A stretch of DNA of 5,633 bases from Planctomycetota bacterium (GTDB taxonomy: Bacteria; Planctomycetota; GCA-002687715; DRQF01): assembly GCA_015485455.1 (NCBI GenBank), contig WFTN01000278.1, positions 1 through 5,633 of the forward strand. Direction: 5' to 3'. The notes below the pieces were generated by a model, which ran no database searches, was not told where the DNA came from, and worked only from the letters and a program-made list of their open reading frames with translations. Below, in pieces: positions 1-5,633 of this stretch. How positions within the stretch are numbered: position 1 is the first letter of the stretch; each line of letters begins with the position of its first letter. The position numbers and the translations under genes were made by a program.

Positions 1-10
1 AGTTCAGCAG
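1..10. repeat. Possible end of a second 8-bp repeat array
   Basis: The first ten bases, AGTTCAGCAG, exactly match the phase and sequence of the 8-bp array at 294-366, after which the match stops. The array could continue to the left of the window, or this may be a chance 10-mer. Only the flanking sequence would tell. Confidence 0.25.
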
Positions 11-239
11 AAACAGCTTCTTCTTTGCTTTCCTTTCGCAACAAGCGAAAACGAAGCCATCCCGGCATTTTTTTGTTTCTGAAGAATTGTCTTGCGTAAT
101 TCCCTGCCCCCAGTTTATCTTCGACTTCGTTAGAGAGTTGACCTGATTTAACGATGAATCTTGGTCACGAAGCCGAGAATAAATCCGGATAGGCGCGCCC
201 AAAATAGAGCTTCTTGACGGCTTCAGGAATTCGTCTCGA
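1..239 (-). pseudogene. Possible remnant of a minus-strand gene, interrupted by TGA; otherwise no gene in this stretch
   Basis: No intact gene is visible here on either strand. One minus-strand frame nevertheless reads like protein. From about 238 leftwards it gives RIPEAVKKLYFGRAYPDL and then FSAS, meets a TGA (complement of 165-167), and continues in the same frame without a stop for 54 codons to the window edge. That second part includes VEDKLGAGNYARQFFRNKK and then MPGWLRFRLLRKES. Its codons often begin with a purine and it is rich in charged and aromatic residues, as real proteins are. No ATG or GTG with a ribosome binding site opens the frame. To the right it is closed by a TGA at 299-297, inside the tandem repeat. 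I do not recognise the family. It could be a decayed gene 3' end, a gene whose stop is a sequencing error, or chance. A 6-bp inverted repeat at 34-39/45-50 lies inside it. Confidence 0.28.
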
Positions 240-3200
240 ATGCGCAGTTTTGGAGTTTGTGGAAGGAAACCCAATGAAAGATCTCAGATCCCTAGTTCAG
301 CAGTTCAGCAGTTCAGCAGTTCAGCAGTTCAGCAGTTCAGCAGTTCAGCAGTTCAGCAGTTCAGCACGACAGTTATGGTCTTGTTCTGTCTAACGCTATC
401 GGCGTTTAGCCAAGGGCCTGGGCCTTACCCGACCCCCGCACCGACTCACATTTCCAAAGCGAGCGGTAGCTGGAATGATATTGCCACATGGATCGTCGTT
501 GCGCCGACCACACACCCGATCCCTCTATTTCCATCTGACACGATTCACATCAAAGCAGGTCATACCGTGACTCTGGACATACCCACAGATTGTGCCAAGA
601 CGATCATTGTGGACGGAACACTGATTATTGGAAACACCCTTCAAACTTGGTGCTTTCAATTGCTCTATATTCGCAACGGCGGAAAACTGAAAGTAGGCAC
701 TTTCGCTGCTCCTTTTACCGGTAATTTGAACATTAGCTTAGAAGAAGACCCTTCCACGACGCCCCCAACACCAGGACGGTTCTTCGTTGACTCTGGCGGT
801 GACGTCAAGATGTGGGGCAATCAGAATAGTCAGCTTTCTCATGGCAAATTGTCCGAGTCCTTACTTACTGGCCAAACAAGAATAAGGACAGTTGGTAATC
901 CTCGTTGGACTGTAGGTAGTAAAATAGTCGTTGCTTCGACAGATTACGACACCAATTTAGCCGAAGAATTTACCATAACCTCTGTCACCAATCTGACGGC
1001 ACCCACACGAGTAGAATATGGCATTGATCACCCGGCTGTCTACCAGCATTTTGTCGGTACGCTCCATGCTGGCCCTCCCAAATCCATGACGATTGCGGCG
1101 GAAGTAGGTCTTCTTTCTCGTAACATCACGATTCAAGGGCCAACCGTACCGACGACAGCGAAATGGGGCGGTTTTATCCGATTTGGTGAGAATCCGGCTC
1201 CAGGTACGCCCCGAACTGATCATGTTCCCACAGCCCCAGCCCCCAAGGTCAACATCAACTGGGTTGAGTTCACTGGCCTTGGCAATCGTCTGGTAGAAGG
1301 GGAATATCCCATCCATTTCCACTACGGCGGGGCCATGACAGTGGGGCGCATTGGTGCCTCTTCCTTTCACCACAACTACAATCGATCTATTGTGGTGCAC
1401 CACACCACAGACGTTCAGCTCATCGACAATGTCTCTTATCACACCTACGGCCACGCATTTTTCTTCGCGTCCGGTCTTGAGAAAGGCTGCACTCTCACCG
1501 GCAACCTAGGGCTTTCGACCCTTGCGGCCGAGGAGAACATTGTTGACCCGAAGGATCCAACTGGGCAGAAAATATTGCTGAGGCTTGATGAGGAGGACGA
1601 TGTACCAGCGACATTCTGGATCAAGACCATGGATTGCACGGTCAACAACAACATCTCCGCAGGGTCAGAGGGCGCAGGCTTTTGGGTTGATAATCCCCAT
1701 GAAGTGTTCACTTACCAAACCATCGTTCCTGACGTAACCAATCCAGCAGGCACCCAGGGTGGTTTCCCAAGCCCAGTGCCTGTCCCGACAGCGCTCTCCA
1801 CCCCGGCAGTTTGGTCTTTCAATGGGAACTTAGCTCACTCGTCTGGGACGAATGGCTACTACGCCGATGACGCTGTTATTTTATGGGGCGACGCGAGCAA
1901 CCATGCTCTCAAGGTTGATGGTTTCACCGCCTACAAATGTGGGCAATACGGCATCTTTAGCCGCAATTTTGGTCATGTCCTTTGGGAAAATTCGAGAATC
2001 GCGGATTGCCAAGGGGCACTTTACACTGCGAGCACGGCCTTTCCGGGTAGTGATGGCGAAGCTATTACCACTTTCAAAAACACCCTTGTCATTGGTGATT
2101 CTGTCAACACCGGAACTGCAGCTAGTTGGAGCACGGAGGAGGCTCTTGTTGGGCGTAGTTTACCTTTGCCCCAATTCAAGCTCGCTCCTAATCGTGCGCT
2201 CTGGGGCTTTGAACTCTATGATGGTTTAGCCATTGTTGACGACATTGAGTTTGTCAATTTTAACAATGTGCCCACAGGCTCCGGCGGGACGCGGATGGCA
2301 ACGGCCATCATCAACCTCATCTCAGATGTTGGCTACAACGCCGACCCTCGGAACATGATGATCGGTGCAACGTTTACCAATGTGCCGACGAATAACCGCC
2401 TTTTCTTTCGTACTGCATCTGTTTTGGGGAACGCCAACAATCACATTGTCCTTTGGAATCCTGATGGCTCCATCACAGGTTTTGGAACCCCCGGTCAAAG
2501 TGGTCCCGCCGGATATATCACAGGTGACCAACCGGCCTTGCTTCATACTGGCGCCAGCAAGACAGGAACACCGGGAGTCGACGACGCTATTTGGAATGCC
2601 GCATGGAATGCTTGGATGGTTCCGGATCTTCCCAGGAGTGCCACCGAAACTGGACGAGGAATCGTCCAAATGTTGTTTCGAGATCAAAACAAGACGCACT
2701 TTTTCGATACCGCTGGAATCCCTGCCTTCATGCGTTTGACTCGGGTTATCTCTGGAGGCGGAACAGGGCCGTCTATCGAAAGTCACCACATCTTTGATGG
2801 TTCCGAATTCTTTGCCAACAACTATCCTTTTAACGTGAAGCAGGGGGAAGTTTATGAGGTGACGCCTCCAACCCCAACCGCTGGCCCAGGCACCCCTATT
2901 GATTTTGAGAACTTCGATATCATCATGCGGTTTTGTCGTCCTGGGGATTGGTTGACTCTGAAGATTCCTATGGGGATTCCACCTTCTTCTAATCGTACCT
3001 TTGATCCGAAGAACAATGGTTCCTCAAACGATGTTCTCCGTTTCTTTCTTCATCAAAGGATGGACTGTTTAGATTACTCCGGCCAATGTGATCCTAGCAA
3101 GAAGCAACAGGTCTTGGGCAACTTTCGCGATCCCACGGCCACCCCTCCCATCGAATATTGCAAACTCCCTCGCCAACTACCGATTGCCACCCTTTCGAAC

Positions 3201-3542
3201 TCTCTTTCGCCTTTCAATGGCCACACAGTGCCGACATCTCCGTTGTTGACTGAACTTGGGATGCTGCCCGTTGTTACGGCACCAGTAGCCTCCGGGGCCG
3301 TCAATTCGGCACCTTATGGTCTTGCCTGGCACTTCGCTCAGGGTACTGCTGTCAGCTCGGGCAATCCTGGCACTCAAAGTTATCTCTATCTTCGGATTGC
3401 TCTGATTAACTATGGGTCTGGTGGCCCCTATGACGGAATCTCTCTGCCCGCAGGGGCCTGGTTTATTCCCACCGGCTTTCTTCCTGGTGTGGACGTGATG
3501 TTTGAAGGCGGCTCCGTTCTCGTGCGAGTTCAGGACATCTAA
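240..3542 (+). CDS. Secreted G8-domain / right-handed beta-helix protein, CEMIP/TMEM2-like
   Basis: An 1100-residue exported protein. Residues 1-44 form a polar leader containing the SSAVQQFS repeats (19-42). A short hydrophobic core, VMVLFCLTLSAFS (45-57), looks like a signal peptide with cleavage before Gln58. Residues about 71-205 form a G8 domain: SGSWNDIATW, IKAGHTVTLD, RNGGKLKVGT, then GRFFVDSGGDVKMWG. Next come ASTDYDTNLAEEF (232-244), AEVGLLSRNITIQG (287-300), GEYPIHFHYGG (354-364), HTYGHAFFF (401-409), ATFWI, NNNISAGSEGAGFW, GFELYDG (656-662) and WNPDGSITG (739-747). These match, in order, segments I recall from vertebrate CEMIP and TMEM2, which degrade hyaluronan. Residues about 805-912 also resemble their post-helix region. 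The last ~100 residues are unassigned, with no transmembrane helix or evident sorting signal. The enzymatic role is inferred from homology; an adhesin or another polysaccharide substrate is possible. The start is uncertain: ATG 240 is in frame but has a weak ribosome site, ATG 274 is out of frame, and ATG 375 (Met46) has none. The stop overlaps the next gene's ATG. Confidence 0.93.
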   Translation: MRSFGVCGRKPNERSQIPSSAVQQFSSSAVQQFSSSAVQQFSTTVMVLFCLTLSAFSQGPGPYPTPAPTHISKASGSWNDIATWIVVAPTTHPIPLFPSDTIHIKAGHTVTLDIPTDCAKTIIVDGTLIIGNTLQTWCFQLLYIRNGGKLKVGTFAAPFTGNLNISLEEDPSTTPPTPGRFFVDSGGDVKMWGNQNSQLSHGKLSESLLTGQTRIRTVGNPRWTVGSKIVVASTDYDTNLAEEFTITSVTNLTAPTRVEYGIDHPAVYQHFVGTLHAGPPKSMTIAAEVGLLSRNITIQGPTVPTTAKWGGFIRFGENPAPGTPRTDHVPTAPAPKVNINWVEFTGLGNRLVEGEYPIHFHYGGAMTVGRIGASSFHHNYNRSIVVHHTTDVQLIDNVSYHTYGHAFFFASGLEKGCTLTGNLGLSTLAAEENIVDPKDPTGQKILLRLDEEDDVPATFWIKTMDCTVNNNISAGSEGAGFWVDNPHEVFTYQTIVPDVTNPAGTQGGFPSPVPVPTALSTPAVWSFNGNLAHSSGTNGYYADDAVILWGDASNHALKVDGFTAYKCGQYGIFSRNFGHVLWENSRIADCQGALYTASTAFPGSDGEAITTFKNTLVIGDSVNTGTAASWSTEEALVGRSLPLPQFKLAPNRALWGFELYDGLAIVDDIEFVNFNNVPTGSGGTRMATAIINLISDVGYNADPRNMMIGATFTNVPTNNRLFFRTASVLGNANNHIVLWNPDGSITGFGTPGQSGPAGYITGDQPALLHTGASKTGTPGVDDAIWNAAWNAWMVPDLPRSATETGRGIVQMLFRDQNKTHFFDTAGIPAFMRLTRVISGGGTGPSIESHHIFDGSEFFANNYPFNVKQGEVYEVTPPTPTAGPGTPIDFENFDIIMRFCRPGDWLTLKIPMGIPPSSNRTFDPKNNGSSNDVLRFFLHQRMDCLDYSGQCDPSKKQQVLGNFRDPTATPPIEYCKLPRQLPIATLSNSLSPFNGHTVPTSPLLTELGMLPVVTAPVASGAVNSAPYGLAWHFAQGTAVSSGNPGTQSYLYLRIALINYGSGGPYDGISLPAGAWFIPTGFLPGVDVMFEGGSVLVRVQDI
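261..276 (+). promoter_or_regulatory. Shine-Dalgarno and ATG of an alternative, currently out-of-frame start
   Basis: GGAAGGA at 261-267 is followed after 6 nt by ATG at 274-276. This is the best ribosome binding site near the 5' end of the G8 gene, better than that of ATG 240 (only an AGGA at 225-228, 11 nt away) or ATG 375 (none seen). Translation from 274 starts MKDLRSLVQQFSS, runs through the 8-bp repeat, and stops at TAA 391-393 after 39 codons, so in this copy-number state it does not enter the G8 body. Removing one repeat unit, or adding two, would fuse it in frame to the signal peptide and the rest, giving 1086 or 1094 residues. Confidence 0.55.
294..366 (+). repeat. 8-bp tandem repeat, about 9 copies, in the translated leader of the G8 gene
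   Basis: The unit CAGTTCAG occurs in eight perfect consecutive copies at 301-364, with a 7-base partial copy before (294-300) and two bases after. The period is not a multiple of three, so three units (24 bp) encode one 8-residue protein repeat, SSAVQQFS, seen as residues 19-42 of the long reading frame. All three plus-strand frames through the unit are free of stops. On the minus strand each unit contains TGA, so every minus frame is closed. Perfect short arrays of this kind are prone to slipped-strand copy-number change, and each single-unit change shifts the reading frame between upstream starts and the gene body. It may also belong to a dispersed repeat class that merely landed here. Confidence 0.95.
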
Positions 3543-3544
3543 TG
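3532..3544 (+). promoter_or_regulatory. Ribosome binding site and TAATG overlap coupling the two genes
   Basis: AGGA at 3532-3535, inside the last codons of the G8 gene, sits 6 nt before ATG 3542-3544. That ATG shares one base with the stop TAA at 3540-3542. This fixes the start of the downstream gene and implies translational coupling, so loss of translation of the first gene would probably lower output of the second. Confidence 0.8.
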
Positions 3545-5633
3545 CAAACGAAAAAATCACTTATCGAGATCACAGCTGTGTTTGAAAAGATTCAACAGAG
3601 ACGGTGCTGGAATAGAGTCCGTTTCACCGTCACTTCCGAAAGTACCTATTCATTCTCTTTGTTGTTGGCTTTTCTCCTTACCTTCAGTTCGACGGCCTGG
3701 GCGCAGTTACCGCAGGTCTTGTACTTGCCGTTCGATGAAGGAGCGGGGGCGGCGACGGCGGACTTATCTGTGCCTGGGCAATCGAGTACTAACGCAACTT
3801 TGACGAATTCGAATAGTTGGAATCTTGTTGATCCTTACTTGGGGAACTCAGCATGGGAACCTTCAACTGCAATCGGCGGATTGAACGTTGTCAATGTGGG
3901 AACAACTTACTCGACGTTGGGATCGTTCACCTTTGAATTTGCGTTGAAGCCCGTTCCATTTCCAATGTTCAGTGCGTTGGACATCCTAAATGAGAGTCTT
4001 AACCTTAGGGTGTCTCTCCATGAAAATACAGTTGGCGAGTTTCGTCTTAGGATAGGGAGCGTAGGGACGTTTGGCGTAACTGTGGTAAATGACTTCGGGC
4101 CTCCACTTCCTCTTCACAAGTGGACATATGTTTCCCTTGTCTATGATGCCACTCTCAATCTTCTTTTCCTGTACTTCGATGCAACATCTGTTGATGTTGT
4201 ATTTCCGATTGCTTTCGGTGGGCTACCGGGTCTTTCGCTCGCAAATGGTGGCGGCACGTGGCGAATCGGCAGTTCTCCCGGCGGATCATTCAACACCTGG
4301 AACGGTAGCATCGATGAATTTCGCGTTTGGAATGTGGCCCGAAGTCCCGCTTTGATTCGTATGACTTCTAAAGTTGAGTTGGCCAATGGTGTCATTGATG
4401 TGGGAGCGGGGGAGATCACTTCCCCACCTAGACGCTTGGGCCGCTGTCAATACTACTCATCGGCGGAAGTGCTTTCGGTGGTTGTTTGCAATCCGGGGTT
4501 GACGCCCATCGCAGCGGGCTCTGCTATTCCTATGACTGTGTCTGTCGACGGCTCTGTGGTGATGACGGAGTCTCTTGTATTAGCGAACAATCTGAATCCT
4601 GGTGAGAGTTTGCCTTTCACTTTTGCAAACACCATCGATCTCAAACAAGCTGGAGTTCACACAGTACGGGTGACGACGAATTTTCCTGGGGATACTCAGC
4701 CCGGCAATGATGTTTTAGAGCTCGATTTTCGTGGTGGTGGCCCAGGGGTTGTGGACGAATTTCCGTGGCTGGAAGATTTCGACGATGAGGTCTACCCAAC
4801 GTCGACTCCTGCCGTCACGACTGTGCCACCTTTTGGTTGGCACCAAAGACAAGGAGAACTGAACCCACTGGGATTTGAAGAAGAGTGGTTCTTCATTCGG
4901 TCGCCGCAATTCGGCGGCTACTCTGGCTTTCTGCCGGACACAGACCATACGTCTCGTTCCAATTCAGGGCGTTTTGCCAACTTAGATACAGGGGTTCCCC
5001 AACGAAGTATAGAAAGTCCCTGCATCGAACTTCATGGCCTCACCAATCCGACTTTGGCTTTTTATTACAATCGAGAGAGATGGGGTTCGCTACCATTGGC
5101 TTCTGCCCGTCTCCGCGTGAGGGTGCATTCCCTCACGACAGGTTTAACAACCAGAATCTTCTTGCAGACCTTAAACGACGGTCCCGATGTTTGGCGACTT
5201 TTTAGGGCCGATCTTTCGCCTTGGATTGATGAAGTCATTGTCCTCTACTTTGAAGGCGTTGGCGGTAGCAGCAACACCATGAGCGTTGATGATGTCACCA
5301 TCATTGACGAGTCAACGACCCTCAATGGGCAAGCCCCTCAACCAGGTTTGGCCACCCTTGATCTCAATGGCGCCACCAATGCCAACGTGCAAGAGGTTGC
5401 TTCTGGCGAAAATGGTATCTACCAGACGGTGAACTTTTCTCCCACGGATCTCAACTACGAGTTTCAAGGGTTGCCTCTACAACCAGTCATGCTTCTCTCT
5501 GGTGACCGCAATCTGAGGAACGCGACCTTTCCCGGTATCGGCCAGATGGATATGGGAGGTCCCATTGATCCAGTGACAGGCATCCCCGGGGCCCTCACCA
5601 TTTGGGGCAATGGTTTCACGCCAACCGCCGGGC
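3542..5633 (+). CDS. Secreted multidomain surface protein (LamG-like, CARDB-like and MAM-like modules), 3' end outside window
   Basis: This frame stays open from ATG 3542 to the window end: 697 codons and no stop, so the gene is partial. Residues 1-37 are a long polar, basic n-region (MQTKKS, then QQRRCWNRVR), followed by a hydrophobic core at 38-50 and an AWA|Q cleavage site after residue 54. Residues about 57-275 look like a concanavalin-A/LamG-type jelly roll: VLYLPFDEGAGA at the start, GSFTFEFALKP, HKWTYVSLVYD, and the typical end GSIDEFRVWNVARSPALI. Residues about 305-396 look like a CARDB/Ig-like beta-sandwich (VVVCNPGLTPIAAGS, HTVRVTTNFPGDTQPGND). Residues about 406-589 look like a MAM-type module (FPWLEDFDDE, GRFANLDTG, SPCIELHGLTNPTLAFYYN, SVDDVTIID). 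From about 600 comes a segment with DLNGATNAN and FPGIGQMDMGG, reminiscent of planctomycete surface-protein ends. A role in binding glycans or cell surfaces is inferred; no catalytic motif is seen. Domain names rest on pattern recognition only. Confidence 0.9.
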   Translation, partial: MQTKKSLIEITAVFEKIQQRRCWNRVRFTVTSESTYSFSLLLAFLLTFSSTAWAQLPQVLYLPFDEGAGAATADLSVPGQSSTNATLTNSNSWNLVDPYLGNSAWEPSTAIGGLNVVNVGTTYSTLGSFTFEFALKPVPFPMFSALDILNESLNLRVSLHENTVGEFRLRIGSVGTFGVTVVNDFGPPLPLHKWTYVSLVYDATLNLLFLYFDATSVDVVFPIAFGGLPGLSLANGGGTWRIGSSPGGSFNTWNGSIDEFRVWNVARSPALIRMTSKVELANGVIDVGAGEITSPPRRLGRCQYYSSAEVLSVVVCNPGLTPIAAGSAIPMTVSVDGSVVMTESLVLANNLNPGESLPFTFANTIDLKQAGVHTVRVTTNFPGDTQPGNDVLELDFRGGGPGVVDEFPWLEDFDDEVYPTSTPAVTTVPPFGWHQRQGELNPLGFEEEWFFIRSPQFGGYSGFLPDTDHTSRSNSGRFANLDTGVPQRSIESPCIELHGLTNPTLAFYYNRERWGSLPLASARLRVRVHSLTTGLTTRIFLQTLNDGPDVWRLFRADLSPWIDEVIVLYFEGVGGSSNTMSVDDVTIIDESTTLNGQAPQPGLATLDLNGATNANVQEVASGENGIYQTVNFSPTDLNYEFQGLPLQPVMLLSGDRNLRNATFPGIGQMDMGGPIDPVTGIPGALTIWGNGFTPTAG

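Noticed and set aside
34..50. Perfect 6-bp inverted repeat (TTTCGC, 5-nt loop, GCGAAA) as a terminator
   Set aside because: The stem is short and no T tract follows on either strand.
138..189. TTGACC at 138-143 as a -35 box for the operon
   Set aside because: No acceptable -10 element lies 16-18 nt downstream (the bases there read CTTGGT), so I cannot support a promoter.
192..199. 8-bp palindrome GGCGCGCC as an operator
   Set aside because: A single short GC palindrome without flanking symmetry or a second copy; chance is enough.
957..2789. Antisense and shifted open frames inside the G8 gene (for example 957-1454 minus, 1852-2229 plus, 2322-2789 minus)
   Set aside because: They lie wholly within a strongly recognisable coding frame, lack ribosome sites, and have unprotein-like composition; they are shadows.
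3527..3533. AGTTCAG before the second gene as another copy of the repeat
   Set aside because: A 7-base match is expected about once by chance in this length on two strands, and it lies in conserved-frame coding sequence.
3582..5205. Short open frames between 3582 and 5205 on both strands
   Set aside because: They overlap the continuous 697-codon frame from 3542, which has a ribosome site, a signal peptide and recognisable folds.

Overview
The window looks like accessory DNA for secreted or cell-surface proteins in a Gram-negative-type bacterium, most likely a planctomycete. Four things point that way: two very long exported proteins built from extracellular modules (G8 plus beta-helix; LamG-like, CARDB-like and MAM-like folds), unusually long n-regions before the signal-peptide cores, a short-unit tandem repeat at a gene start, and a C-terminal stretch in the second protein that resembles the ends of many planctomycete surface proteins. 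The phylum is an inference from memory of such proteins, not a database result. No RNA gene, insertion sequence, CRISPR array or clear terminator is visible.

Layout. Bases 1-239 hold no intact gene. The minus strand there reads like protein in one frame, broken by a TGA, and may be a gene remnant. Bases 240-3542 (+) encode an 1100-residue secreted protein with a G8 domain followed by a right-handed beta-helix. It resembles the vertebrate hyaluronan depolymerases CEMIP (KIAA1199) and CEMIP2/TMEM2 along most of its length. Near its 5' end, at 294-366, is a perfect 8-bp tandem repeat of about nine copies, between the possible translation starts and the signal-peptide core. The second gene begins at 3542 with a TAATG overlap and its own Shine-Dalgarno, and stays open to the window end at 5633 (697 codons visible). 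It encodes a mosaic lectin-like surface protein.

How they fit together. The 1-nt overlap implies one translationally coupled operon: a polysaccharide-acting beta-helix enzyme or adhesin followed by a large carbohydrate- or protein-binding surface protein. The most striking point is that the 8-bp repeat is not a multiple of three and lies in the translated leader. The start codon with the best Shine-Dalgarno (ATG at 274) is out of frame with the body in this copy-number state. Losing one unit or gaining two would bring it into frame. This is the architecture of a phase-variable contingency locus, here apparently controlling a CEMIP-like protein and, through coupling, possibly its neighbour.
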